Of a stretch of 64,000 nucleotides of DNA, positions 10,184 through 21,242 are shown one piece after another. The stretch's first letter is position 1, and each line of letters opens with the position of its first letter. The stretch lies in assembly GCA_009746045.1 (NCBI GenBank), contig RPFO01000175.1:2429527-2493526 (forward strand), read 5' to 3'. Below the pieces are notes generated by a model. The model saw only the letters and a list, made by a program, of their open reading frames with translations, made no database searches and was not told where the DNA came from. The stretch is from Mesostigma viride (taxonomy: Eukaryota > Streptophyta > Mesostigmatophyceae > Mesostigmatales > Mesostigmataceae). The translations under genes were made by a program, and so were the position numbers.

Positions 10184-10800
10184 AGTTAACGTAAAGGATT
10201 TACGTTAGATGGATAGAGATTGTTACGCTCTTTCCAACGGCACCTTGAACGCCTCATTTGGTTAAGGAACGTAAAAGTTATGACGTTTCCTAGGCTGTGC
10301 CGACAGTACCCGGCGCGCCACTGTGGGCGCGTACGGACACAGGATGTACAAGTGTCACTTTGATAGTCCGCAGGACGTTGACAGGACTTGTACAGGACTT
10401 GATGGTCAATTGATAGGTAGGCGCACTGTAGCGCGCCAGGACCTATGAGACAATTGATGCTGACTAGTGTACGGATAGGTCCACAGGACTAGCCGTATGG
10501 ACAATTGATAGATCTGCGCGCCAAAGGCGTGCCAGAGTCTGTGTAATCAATTGATTGACAGTTCAGCTGTGACAGTGCAGCTGAATACTTGGACGCGTCC
10601 CTAGTAAGCTATATGTGTGACTTGGTCGCACCGGGACGCTAGTTCTTGCGTGCACGTTCTCTGGGCACTGCGACCCTGTCGCCTGTGCTGCGTGCAGTCT
10701 TGGAAGTGACGTGACTTACGTCTGTGTTTCCTTGTTATTAATAAAGGCAACTTCCTGCAAGAACCATGGCGGAATTCGTGGCATTCTCACTCACACAACT
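10184..10800 (+). repeat. Copia-1 3' LTR
   Basis: 617 bp, near-identical to 2991-3605, ending CACACAACT and followed directly by the target duplication TTAAC (10801-10805). Confidence 0.85.
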
Positions 10801-10805
10801 TTAAC

Positions 10806-11190
10806 CCATGGGTTGACCTAACGATATTATTATTGGTTAATAAAAAATACCCATTTACCCGGTAAAAAAAAAAAAGAAACACTTATTTTATGTGGTACGA
10901 TATCCTTATTGGTTAATAAAAAATACCCATTTACCCGGAAAAAAAAGAAACACTTTTTTTACGTGGTATACCACTTAACCTAACGCTATTCCTATTGGTT
11001 AATAAAAAATACCCATTTATACCCGGAAAACACTTATTTTACTCGGCTCCCCTGGTCACATACTGCTCCTTTCTAAACCTTTCACCTATCACACTACACA
11101 CAGTTGGTAACCAGCTGGTCGATACGTGGTACCTCTTAACCTAACAATGTTCCTATTGGTTAATAAAAAATACCCATTTACCCGGCAAAA
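10806..11190. repeat. Degenerate tandem LINE-tail repeats
   Basis: Four copies of a core like GGTTAATAAAAAATACCC start at about 10835, 10911, 10997 and 11158, each followed by an A-run and ACACTTATTTTA. The spacing is irregular (76, 86, 161). The third interval includes the right copy of the 105-bp repeat at 11045-11140. The pattern suggests repeated insertion or duplication of short LINE 3' ends. A similar core appears as a 57-bp insertion inside the Copia-2 left LTR. Confidence 0.5.
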
Positions 11191-12009
11191 AAACATTTAT
11201 TTTACATTTTTGTGTGCTAGGCTTTATACGGACAGCCTATACCACACCTTCAAACTCAGTGCACATCATTATCAAGTTGGCTATTGTACTGAGCACCATG
11301 CTGGGGGCCCAGCATACTCGAACACAAGGTGTTGCCCCCACACCTCCTACCTGGCCACCAAGGCTGTCGCCAACCTTGGTGCCGAGTTTCTTTCCGCCCC
11401 TGGCCCCCTACCCGCATGCTGCCGCGGCCGCTGTACTGCCGCCCCCGTGTGGCCGCTACGTTTTCCCGGCGGACGCAGGGCGGCACCCATGTCGTTCCCC
11501 CCGTTACATGTAGGGGGGCCGGCGGTTTTCAGCGGCTGCTCATTAGGCCTTACACCCCCGGACCGTCTCTCACAAGCCCAGGACCCATCACCAGCCCCAC
11601 CCCAGACTGAGGCTCAGGGATTTCCCCCCGGCATTGAAGCCATTGTGGCGATGGGCCCTCTACCCTACCAAGGCCTTGGCTTGGAAACTGCTTAGCCAAA
11701 GCCCATACCAGGGCTTGTGTTTTTGAAGGAAATTTTTATGGCATGCATAGATATATATCCCCTCAACCGTCTCTGACTCGTGACTAAAATGAGTCACGAG
11801 TTGCACAGTATGCCACAGGTGTCCCTATTCAACCTAATTATTTTTTCTAGACCATTAAAATTAAATTTAAGTTTAAATTATATAACATCATGCCTCCGTT
11901 GGGAGATCATGTAGCACATATTCCAGGATGGATGGGTGGAGTGGAGGAAGCCGCGTAATCGAACTAACCTAACTCTAAGCTATATCTAGTCTAGAAAAGC
12001 CTATCTACG
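11191..12009. other. Non-coding gap
   Basis: It contains a G+C-rich part (11290-11700) with several overlapping open frames, none protein-like, then an A+T-rich part (11820-11900). I see no supported feature. Confidence 0.3.
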
Positions 12010-13590
12010 CTACTCATCAAAACGCCTCCTCCTCTTGGAGGGAGGTGGCTTGCCCACAGGGGCTGGCGTGTGAGCCTTGACAATCTTCTGCCACCGCTTC
12101 TTGTCCTGCATGGCAGTCCAGAGAAGGGAGAGAGAGGGGATGCGGTGTTCAAACTGGGCTGGGACCACTAGGTCGGCCAGCAACATCTGGGTATATAGGT
12201 CATGGCATGTTTCCCTACCCTTTTAGGAATGTTCTTGGGGCCAGGCCAGGTCAAAATATGCCGCCCTGGTTGGCCGAGCCGCTGGGGACCGGCCAGACCA
12301 AGGGCGGTGTCGACCTGGCTGGTGCGAGCAAGATGTCCTACAAATGCTATCCTACGCTGCCTAACTCTCGTCCGAAATACGAGGCATACCGTGATACAAA
12401 GACTCTAATGACCTACGCTGACAAAACCCTACATTCAGGACCTGTCGGAGCATCCTGGTTACCGTGCCGTCTGGCTTAGCTGCCAGTGTTGCCGTGAGTG
12501 TCCACGCCTCGGCGCCATACGTGAGCACCGTGAGGACGAGGACCTTGAAGAGCATGCGCTTGCGGTGCTCGTCCAGGCCCTTGGAGCGCCAGTAGGTGTT
12601 GAGCGAACGAAGCCTAGCCCAGGTCAGGCCAATGCGGACGTCCACATCGTCGGCGGTGTCAGGGAGCCATCTCCCCAACAGTTTGAAGCGGACGCGGAAC
12701 GGGGCCTCCGTCCCGTCGAGCAGGCGCGGCAGCGGTGGACGACTGGAGGCCCCAATCACCATCGCCTCAGTTTTGACACTAATCTCCAACCCCACCGCCC
12801 TCGCCTCCAGGCCCAGACAGTCCAGCCAGGTCTGAATGTGCTCGGGGCGCGCGATGAGCTAGGGTGGTGTCGTCCGCATAAATCAGGTCAGCCAGGCGGT
12901 AACCCGTGCTAACCCCGCCGTGCCCACGCTCGTTAAGGATGTCCAAGCCTGGCTCGAACCCCTAAACCCCTAAAGACCATTTAGGGGTTAAGAGCAGTAA
13001 AGCGCGCACGTGCCTGGCGCATGACGTGGTCCACGACAATAATGAACAGGTATGGGGACAGGACACAACCTTGCCACACCCCGTGGTGAAGGGGGAATGG
13101 TGGGGTGGTGCCTTCCGCAGTCCGCACTACTGCCTGTGAGCCCTCATAGAGTCGGCGAATGGCAGCAATAAACGCTGGTGGCACTCGGTTCAGAGCTAGG
13201 ATGGCCCAAAGAGCCTCCCAGAGGACCGTGTCAAAGGCCTTGATATAGTCAACAAAAATGAAGACCAGCGGCAAACTGTCAGGGCAAAGGCGACGCATCT
13301 CCTCCATCAACCGGCGCGCGACAAACACAGCCATGACAGTGCTACGACCACGACGGAAACCCATCTGAGACTCACCCAGGTGTGGGTCCAGCGCGGCGCG
13401 GAGCCTGTGCACAGGCTCCGCATGCAGACCTTCACGCAGCATCATGCGCATGAAGACCTTCAGCGCGGCGCTCTGGAGGCAGACACCCCGGTAGTTACCG
13501 GGGTCAGCGGCAGAACCCTTCTTGTACAGCATGACGCGGATGGCCGTCTGCCACTCAGCAGGCTGAGGCTCGTCAGACCATACTAGGAAG
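12010..13590 (-). pseudogene. LINE reverse transcriptase remnant, interrupted by Copia-2
   Basis: Read from 13590 down, the frame gives EPQPAEWQTAIRVMLYKKGS, then RT motifs FRRGRSTVMAVF, FVDYIKAFDTV (motif A), GVWQGCVLSPYLF (motif B) and LIYADDTTLA (motif C, near 12865-12895). A frameshift separates this from LEISVKTEAMVIG...RLLGRW-like sequence and VLTVLTYGAEAWTL. The C-terminal end (...KKRWQKIVKAH...SKRRRRFDE, stop at 12010-12012) is reached after two more frame changes. This is the standard order of a LINE ORF2 RT and tail. The 5' side is cut at 13590 by Copia-2 and resumes at 21243, where the frame reads MLGNFLVWSDE across the restored junction. Confidence 0.75.
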
Positions 13591-14330
13591 AGTTAGCATA
13601 TTGGGACGCCAATGTGCTAGTTGGATGCAGGATGAGGAGACCTTTCTAACGCCGTACTGACCGCCTGAAACAGACAAGGGACGTGAGAGTTATCAGGTCC
13701 CGAAGTACTGCCGACCGGCGGCGGCGGCAGTGCACACCGAGGTCGCCGTGGACAGGACACGTGGCAGGCAGGGCCTGCACAGGCTTAGCCTGGACCATCA
13801 CGTGACTAAGGTCCACGGAGGCTGAGGACGCAACGGTCCTGTGGCTAAGTAGAGATCGACCAGTAGGCCAGTCGCGGGCTCTGCAAGGATACGCATCCGT
13901 GCATACCTGGGTCACCTTAACTGTTATATGGAAATAAACTAACACCCATTTCACCGGAAATACGCATCCGTGCAGGGCTGTGACAGGAACTGGTGATACC
14001 TAGTCACGGGATGTCAGAGGTCCTTAACGCTGCCTGCAGCAAGGATGCAAGGTAGCGGTAAGCTGAGCTCTGGCAAGGTAGCGGTGCACTGTGCGAGGCC
14101 GACGGGAGATGCCTTAGGGCACGATGGAAATGAGGTAACATAATGCTATGGCCTAAGGCAGGTCAAGGCAGTTCTTTGCCGACGCACCGTGGTTGTCACT
14201 TGGAGTGAGCAAGCCAGCGAGAGCGTTACCTGGGGCGAGGAGCAAAGGTTGCAAGCTACGCGACCTAGGTCCTAACAGTCGCGACAAGGACCAGGAGCTC
14301 ACAGCAGCTGCCTGGCCGGAGTCGCTAAAT
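13591..14330 (+). repeat. Copia-2 5' LTR
   Basis: 740 bp. It is 71 bp longer than its partner because of a 57-bp insertion (13904-13960) bounded by a 14-bp duplication, TACGCATCCGTGCA (13890-13903 and 13961-13974). It is followed by CGTATTATTG, the presumed primer-binding region, whose first seven bases match those after the Copia-1 LTR. Confidence 0.8.
13904..13960. mobile_element. 57-bp insertion with 14-bp target duplication
   Basis: Absent from the 3' LTR. The insert contains AATAAACTAACACCCATTT and CACCGGAAA, resembling the LINE-tail core at 10806-11190. With a 14-bp target duplication this fits a severely 5'-truncated target-primed insertion. Confidence 0.45.
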
Positions 14331-15215
14331 CGTATTATTGTTCCGGGTTTTTGTGAAGAGCTCCGGGAGCAGTGGTTTCTGCTCTGCGACAGGCACGAGA
14401 AGCAATGACGCCAGGCGAGCTAGGCTGCAGGCGGTTGTTTTCCTCGGTGCTCGGCAGGGCGGAGACAGTGTTATAATATGATGTCGAGACGGCCTGATTG
14501 ACGGGTTTAGCGGGTCTCGCTACGTGCTCGGGACTTTCTTGGGCGAAGTTGCTGTGATGCCGCTAGGTGGCGCCAGGTGTTTGCTCGCGTCGTGGCTAGT
14601 TAAAGCTATGGCGAAGGGGCTTTGGTGACGCTAGCGGTAGTGAAAGCGGCAAGCGAGACAACCCGTGCGTTTCGGCAGCCAGATCTGTCCAGTCGGCGAG
14701 GAATTTAACTTTGCCTGGACTGGTGTGTGTTTGAGGATTTATAGCCTGTGCCCTCGTTGCTTGGCAGCATTTCCGGATGAGCGTTTTGGTCGGCATATTC
14801 GTCAGAGCTAGGAGCAGCCTGTCGTTTTCCCTGCCACGCTTGAGGTGGTAGTGGTCTGCAAGGGCTGGACGTCAAGGACGTGTATTGCGGCTTGTAGAAC
14901 GACTGAGACCGGAAAGAGCAACTGCAGCTGTCAGAGTGGCAGCAAGTGACTGGTAGCGGCATCGTCACGGCAGTGGTCTACAAAGAGAGCGGTGGACATT
15001 GTGGCGAGGCTTGAGACCTGTGCGGGGAAATCATGCAGGGTGCGTGGTTTGGTATGAGCTCCTTCTGAGGCTTTGTCAACTGTCGAGCGCCTGGAAGAAA
15101 GGCGACCAGTAAGCCGGTGTTGGGGCTAGTTCCTCTGCTTGCAGGATCAGTTCGGCCTACGTCTCTTCGGTCCGGGCGTTGCTTTCATTGCTGCCACCTT
15201 GTATCTGTGTCCATA
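14331..15215 (+). other. Copia-2 5' leader
   Basis: Between the 5' LTR and the gag ATG. One frame is open across the LTR end to 14408 (AAWPESLNRIIVPGFCEEL), but it has no ATG. Otherwise I see no supported ORF. Confidence 0.4.
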
Positions 15216-16439
15216 ATGCTTAAGGGCAAGAACGGGGTCGGCGGCGGGAGCAAGGCGGTTGCGACGGAGGGTGAGAGGCGGAAAGCGTCAGTGCCAGCAG
15301 TCGGCCAGCCAGAAGGGGAGGCGATTCCCACGATGGAGGGCGTGGCGGGGCAAAAGACGCGGTACCGGAAGCGAAAGGAGGAAGCACGGGGGAAGGAGCG
15401 CGCAGAAGGGCCATCGGACAGCTTTGAGCTGGCTGGAGGAGGCCAAGGGGAGGGGATGCAGGCCAACGGTGGTAAGACGGCCCGTGTGGCCGAGGCAGTC
15501 GTTCCTCCTCATGTTTCTGTAGACGCTTGGGCTGGGGGTGCTGGGGCTTCTGCTGTGGGTAGTGATGCTCGCGCGTTGCCAGGAACTAGACCCCACATAA
15601 GTGCTGTAGCCGTGATGAACGGCCAGAAGCCTCTGAAGCCACCCGTGAGTCAGGAGGAGTTAGACAAGTGGTTAGAGGATATGGAGCTAGTCACCTACTC
15701 CGTAGATCCCACTGTCAATCTCGTCCAGGTGTTCCATGCTTCCTCAGTGAATAGGGATTCTTCTGAGCGTGTGAGGGACAAAGCCAGGTCTGCAGTGAAG
15801 GATAAGCTCTCTTGGGAGCAGTTTCTCCTGGGCCTGCGTCAGGAGTTTTCTGACAAAGTCCTCAACCTCACTAATCACTACAAGCTGGCCTATGATGCGT
15901 TTGAGATCAGGGGCTCAGTGTGGATGGTCGCAATGCAGCTAGGCTGTTTGCAGATCAGACAGATGGGTCGCTGGCTGCCTTAGAGAGGGTAGTCTTGAGC
16001 ATTCGCCCATCTGCCCCTGCTTGTAAACCCATTCAGACCTCAGGTGCTTCAGCCTCCGCTAGCCAGGTGCAGGGGGATGCCCCAGGGCAGGCAGCCCAGG
16101 GAGGTCCTCATCCTAGCAGGCGTCAGAGGGCTGGGAGGCGCAGGGGGGTTGGAAACCAAGGTGGCAAGGGCCAGCAGCAAGGGGCTCAGAACAAGGGTCA
16201 GAAGCAGGCTGGTGGTCACCAAGGGGGGCAGCAGGGGGGGAGGTAGCCAAGGGCAAGGCAAGAGCCAGGGCCAAGGCAACCAGAATAAGCCAGGCAACCA
16301 GAACCAGGGGGGTCAGAGGAAGGCCCAGGCTGGGAAGGAGGATAAGTGCTTTGGCTGTGGTAAGACAGGTCACTGGCACCGTGATTGCCCTGATCTGGCC
16401 AATGCTGCAGGAGCAGGTGGTCAGTCCAGGAAGCCGTGA
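15216..16439 (+). pseudogene. gag: Copia-2 gag with CCHC knuckle, frameshifted
   Basis: ATG at 15216 (MLKGKNGVGGG). A charged N-terminal region is followed by a Gag-like helical domain near 15640-15910 (EELDKWLEDMELVTYSVD, LSWEQFLLGLRQEFSDKV). Frame 3 stops at 15983; coding continues in frame 2 from about 15925 (AARLFADQTDGSLAALERVV) and returns to frame 3 near a G-run at 16235. The Gly/Gln/Asn-rich nucleocapsid ends with CFGCGKTGHWHRDC (CX2CX4HX4C). TGA is at 16437-16439, and the integrase frame follows in phase, as if reached by stop readthrough or reinitiation. Confidence 0.7.
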
Positions 16440-18259
16440 CTTAGTGCAGTGCCCCATGTAAATAGTCAGTCACCCCAGGTGGGGCAGGTGGCACTTGTAA
16501 ATATGGATGATAGGGGTGCACCTCCTGTTCAGCAGCAGGGGGTTGGGAATACTGATGGGTTTGTTCTTCCACATGATTGCAATGTCGCTGCTGCAGCAGT
16601 GCAATTCCCTGGGCCTGTGGCAGGTACAGGGTCTTCAGTGAGTGTTGGCTCTGGGAGTCAAGCAGCTCAGCTGGAAAGTCCTGCTGGCGCCGAGGGAACC
16701 ACTGTTGGCTCTGGGAGTCAAGCTGTGGAGGTCCCTGGTTCCAAGGAGCAGGAGGTGGGTCGTGCGGTCCCGCGCACACAGCCAGGTCCTAGTTCCTCCT
16801 TATGCAGTGAGACTGATAGGGGGTTGAGCTATGCAGCCGCTGGGCATACTCTATACCATGTATTTGGGCACTCTAAACAGGCAGAAATGTTTGCTTGGAA
16901 GCTAGGTAAGCAGCCTCTGTTGGAGGCCTGCACTGCAGCTGCTGAGAACTGTGTCTGTCAGGAGAATCAGATTCACCCACCACGGTCCCACGCTAGAGAG
17001 CCTGCTAGAGAGCGGGGAGATATCCAAGTAGATATACAGCACATGCGTGGTTTGTATCTGTTGGTGGGGGTGGATAGGTTCAGCCGGTATGGGCTGTTGA
17101 CCATCCTGCCTGGCATGGATGAGCATCACTTGTTGTTGGGTCTCCAGTCTTTGTTGCCATGCTTTGGGGTGTACACCTTGGTGCAAGCTGACTTGCAGTT
17201 TGACTGCTTGAGAAAGCATGCTGATCAGCTTCCGTGTAAGCTGGTAGTGGTCCCTAGAGAGAGTCATGGGCAGCAGGGGCTGTAGAGAGATCTATCCGTG
17301 AGGTAAAGACAGTGGTGCTAGCAGCAAAGACTGTGCCAGTGGTAGCATCTGCTTTGGAAAAGGCAGCCTGGTGCAAGGGGATTGAGGAACAGCTTAACCA
17401 CAGGGTAAACTATTACTATGATGGTGTGGCAGTCTCTCCCTTAGCAGCGCAGTTTGGGTTGTTGTCCCCAGAGGTAGTGGGTGCCTGCCTGAGAAAGGCA
17501 GATAGAGTGTTTGCTCGGCTGAGGCGCAAGGACAAGGGCTGGAAAATGCTGAGGCCCCTTGTGGGAATGGGGGTCAGGATGTGGAAGGAGCCATCAATAC
17601 CAGGCAAGCGTGGCAAGTGGCAGGATGGGCTGGTAACCCAGTTGGATGAGGCCAACCATTCTTGTCTGGTAGCCTTGGACAAGGATCCTAGGCGCGTGTA
17701 CAGGTTGTCCTGGGCTCACATCCGAGAGAAGAGGCCAAGTGCAATCTGGCCTGTAGACGGCCCTGAGCCTCCCTTGGAGGTTGAGGCTCAGGAGGAGAGC
17801 CAGGCAGTAGATGCTAACCCTCCATGCTTGGATGATGGTCTGTCCTGGATGGACGAGGGTGAGCTGGAATCTGCTGCATCAACTGTCACAAGGCCAGTGG
17901 GGGCCAGGGCTGGACCAAAGCCCAAGGGGCTCCTCATGGCGGACGTCATCCGGGCATTGATGAGCGGCAAGCGTGATCCCAAGGTATCTAAGCTCACGGG
18001 GTGGGGGTCATGCTGGGCAGCAACATTAGAGGTGGATACCAACTCGCAGGTGTCCATTCTGAGGGCTGAGGATGCTGCAGGGTTGCAGATGTCTGTAGCC
18101 GGTTGCCCAGCCGTGTCTGATTTCTCGAGGAATGTGTCCATGAAAGTTCTGGGGGAGGTGAGTGTGCCTATTCTGGGGGTGCCCACGGTGTTCTGTGTGG
18201 TAGAGGGCTATGAGGGTCCAGCCATACTGGGGCAGAATTTCTTATGCCAGCCGGGGTGA
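16440..18259 (+). pseudogene. Copia-2 integrase plus retropepsin-like domain, frameshifted
   Basis: The first part (to 17285) has HVFGHS...CVC, then DIQVDIQHMRG, VQADLQF and PRESHGQQG. A missing base in the G-run near 17277 produces a stop; the second part (about 17284-18259) restores VERSIREVK and continues VNYYYDGVAVSPL, GVRMWKEPSIPGKRGKW and LVTQLDEANH. The end carries LEVDTNSQVSIL ... VLGEVSVPILG ... AILGQNFLCQPG, the same retropepsin-like unit as Copia-1, again with DTNS and again after integrase. The glycine of the usual active site is missing in both copies. Confidence 0.75.
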
Positions 18260-19629
18260 CGATAACCTCTGAGGAATTGGCACTAGAAGGGCAGGGTAGT
18301 TTACCCCTCCAGAGATATCGCTACTCCCAGGGACTTAGTGTGGCTGTAAGGGCTGTGAAGGGTGTTGCAGTGGAGGGGCCTGATTCTAAGGAGCCCATTG
18401 CTAAGGACCTGCTGATCATCCCAACTACGTTTGACCCACGCCAGTTGGGGGTGCAGAGGTACCAGATCCCTGGAACGAGTCCTGTACCTTGGCGCAAGCT
18501 AGTGGAGATGATGCAAAGCCCCAAGATGGCTAAGGCATGGACTCCTGGCTTCGTTGCTTCTGGGCATGAGTGGATGATTGCCAACTGTGCAGAGCCTGTA
18601 GAGGTCCTCCCTGAGGATCACCAGCTGCTCAGATTGATGTTTGTCCTCAAGCTCAAACAGGTAGATGGTGTCGAGGTGCCACATGTCAGACCAATTGCAA
18701 CCGAGTACCATGGCACTAGACAGATAGCAGATGAGGAGCTCTATACACCAGGGATGCTGCATGACACGTGGAGAATGTTGTTGTGTGTTTTCTTATCCTT
18801 CCTGGTCAAAGGCATTGCCTATGGCTCTGCTTTGATAGATTTCAAGGGGGCTTTTCTCAAGGGTGACCAGGAAGAGGCTAGGGAGACATGGCGAACAATA
18901 CCACCTTTCTTTGATAAGTGTGCCTGCTGTGTTAAGTGTCCCTGCAGGAGCCCATTACCCGGCCAAGGGTGCTACCATACGCGGTATGTTGGCATGGTTG
19001 GCTAGCATTTGTGCGCCTGACCTGCTGGTCTTGAGTCGGTTGACAGATTCCCAGCTGGTCGAGGTGGGTGTTGAGAGTGTGATGCAATCTGTGAGGATGT
19101 CTCCACCTCTCATCTTGGGTCCTTTGGATTAGTACAGGCCCTTTGACATGGTTCTCTATGTGGACAGTTCTATGGATAGTAGGAAGGTCACAGAGGTCAG
19201 GGGGCGGGCAGCAGCATTAATCACCCTGGTGCAGGAACAGTCCTCTCTGGTCTGCTGGTACAGTCGGTTGCAGAATAGGGTAACCCCCAGCAGTGACATT
19301 GCTGAGTGCAGGCAATCTGTGAGGGGCTGCACACAGCCCTTTACTTGAGGGAGCTTTTCTACCAGCTATGTAAGGTAGCTTCCTGTCGGTTGCAGATGCA
19401 CACACTGGTGAAAACTGGCAGCATGGGCATGGTGCAGTTCGTGCACAGGCAGCTGGCCAGAAGCAGGGACCTTGATTATCTGTTGCTCAAGGCACTGTCC
19501 TGCTTAGCTGACATTGAACATGTGGCTGGCCTGGATAACCCTGCAGATGCTCTCACCAAGCTTGAGGAGAAGGCCGTGCAGCAGTACCCTCTGCTCCGTG
19601 GGCTCATGGGCCCCATGGTGGGGTGCTAG
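18244..19629 (+). pseudogene. Copia-2 RT and RNase H with core deletion
   Basis: ATG 18244 (MPAGVTITS) overlaps the previous ORF by 16 bases in the -1 frame, as in Copia-1. RT begins normally (VDGVEVPHVRP, ELYTPGMLHDTWRMLLC, LIDFKGAFLKGD), but near 18930 it jumps from VPAV to RGMLAWLAS. By alignment to Copia-1 about 400 bp are lost, including the GDD catalytic box. A TAG at 19130-19132 interrupts RNase H (LYVDSSMDSRKV, SSDIAECR), and a frameshift near 19308 precedes GSMGMVQFV and NPADALTKL. This copy cannot make active RT. Confidence 0.7.
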
Positions 19630-20573
19630 GGAGACCAACGCCTTGCTCTGAGGTGGGATGTGTCCCGGTGGGCTGGGTAGCCAGAAATGGCTGACAGCAG
19701 GTTCTTCAGGGTTCGTACACCCTGCTGAACAGGGGTCAGGGTGGAGTCACTCCCCTGGCTGAGAATATCGCCTGGCCCTGTCATGGGGTTGCAGAAGGGT
19801 CTTAAGGACCTTGTAACCGGCCTTGGGTCTTCATGGAATGGACCCTGAAAGGGCAGCCCAAATGTTGGCTCTTACAGGTTGCTGTACATTTGTTTATATT
19901 CTCTGTAACCAACCTGTTGCATGCTAATAAAACCCTGGTTGTGTGACCATGTTGGACGTGGTTGCCAGGGAGCCTCATTATGGGTTATTCTCTCTATATT
20001 AATAAGTCATAATCGTGTTATCTCCATTTCATGTTTGTTTGTAATGTACAGTTCCAGGAGCTGTTCCAAACCTGGAGGATATGGGGTGGGGTTCGATTCC
20101 CCAGCTGACCACAGCCTGGCATGTGTGAATCCTGAGTTTATCCCTCAGTGAGGACATGGGCTCCCCAGCTTGGCAAGCATTAACTGGGCTCTATCCGTGT
20201 CTGTTGAATGAAAAGGAAGGGGAATGGTTGTGAGCGGGCGCCTCTGATACGGGCGCCTGTGATAACTGGAAAGGACCAGGAACTCACAATAATACGTATC
20301 ATAACTTCCTCTGTCCAAGTTCAGCTGCCTGGATGTAGAGACCTCACTTTTCTCCTCAACCAGGTTCCCAAAAGAAAGGGTTGGGGGCTGACATCTGGGT
20401 CAGGGCTGGGCCTTGGAACCAATGTTGGCTCTGGACTAATCTTTGGGTAAAACCTCAAGTTCCAAAAGAAGGGCAGCCCTGGCCTCTGGGAGAGGTCAGG
20501 AGTCTGTGGCATGAGTGAGCATGGCTGATTGGAATCTCAGGCTGGTCCAGCCTCCAAAACAAGAAAGGGTTGG
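19630..20573 (+). other. Copia-2 3' untranslated region
   Basis: No ORF. A T-arm-like hairpin (TGGGG-TTCGATT-CCCCA, 20086-20102) matches the Copia-1 position, two GGGCGCCT motifs occur near 20240, and AACAAGAAAGGGTTGG just before 20574 is the likely polypurine tract. Confidence 0.55.
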
Positions 20574-21242
20574 AGTTAGCATATTGGGACGCCAATGTGC
20601 TAGTTGGATGCAGGATGAGGAGACCTTTCTAACGCCGTACTGACCGCCTGAAACAGACAAGGGACGTGAGAGTTATCAGGTCCCGAAGTACTGCGGACCG
20701 GCGGCGGCGGCAGTGCACACCGAGGTCGCCGTGGACAGGACACGTGGCAGGCAGGGCCTGCACAGGCTTAGTCTGGACCATCACGTGACTAAGGTCCACG
20801 GAGGCTGAGGACGCAACGGTCCTGTGGCTAAGTAGAGATCGACCAGTAGGCCAGTCGCGGGCTCTGCAAGGATACGCATCCGTGCAGAGCTGTGACAGGA
20901 ACTGGTGATACCTAGTCACGGGATGTCAGAGGTCCTTAACGCTGCCTGCAGCAAGGATGCAAGGTAGCGGTAAGCTGAGCTCTGGCAAGGTAGCGGTGCA
21001 CTGTGCGAGGCCGACGGGAGATGCCTTAGGGCACGATGGAAATGAGGTAACATAAAGCTATGGCCTAAGGCAGGTCAAGGCAGTTCTTTGCCGACGCACC
21101 GTGGTTGTCACTTGGAGTGAGCAAGCCAGCGAGAGCGTTACCTGGGGCGAGGAGCAAAGGTTGCAAGCTACGCGACCTAGGTCCTAACAGTCGCGACAAG
21201 GACCAGGAGCTCACAGCAGCTGCCTGGCCGGAGTCGCTAAAT
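20574..21242 (+). repeat. Copia-2 3' LTR
   Basis: 669 bp, partner of 13591-14330 without the 71-bp insertion and duplication. The target duplication GGAAG follows at 21243-21247. Confidence 0.85.

Larger units (their letters stand above)
2991..10800 (+). mobile_element. Copia-1: copia-like LTR retrotransposon
   Basis: Bounded by LTRs at 2991-3605 and 10184-10800 and by a 5-bp target duplication, TTAAC, at 2986-2990 and 10801-10805. LTR ends are AGTT...AACT, a perfect 4-bp inverted repeat but not the usual TG...CA. Internal order: a leader ORF, gag with a CCHC knuckle, integrase, a retropepsin-like domain, RT and RNase H, then a non-coding 3' region with a polypurine tract. I count two substitutions plus one CA indel between the LTRs, so insertion was recent. 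Gag and RT frames are nonetheless broken. RT and RNase H are copia-like, while the integrase C-terminal region and the domain order are unusual. Confidence 0.85.
13591..21242 (+). mobile_element. Copia-2: second copia-like LTR retrotransposon, defective
   Basis: LTRs at 13591-14330 and 20574-21242, flanked by the 5-bp duplication GGAAG (13586-13590 and 21243-21247). The LTR starts AGTTAGC and ends GCTAAAT. Its architecture matches Copia-1 (gag, integrase, retropepsin-like, RT, RNase H, T-arm hairpin, AAGAAAGGGTTGG before the 3' LTR), but protein and LTR sequences differ clearly, so it is a separate family of the same lineage. I count four substitutions between LTRs outside a 71-bp indel. Coding is badly damaged: gag frameshifts, an integrase frameshift, deletion of the RT catalytic core, and a stop plus frameshift in RNase H. 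Confidence 0.85.

Noticed and set aside
11126-11695. 189-codon plus-strand frame
   Set aside because: Pro/Ala/Gly-rich product of G+C-rich DNA, begins in a repeat, no motif.
14193-14408. 71-codon frame across the Copia-2 5' LTR end
   Set aside because: No ATG start; noted only because it stays open through the shared CGTATTA.
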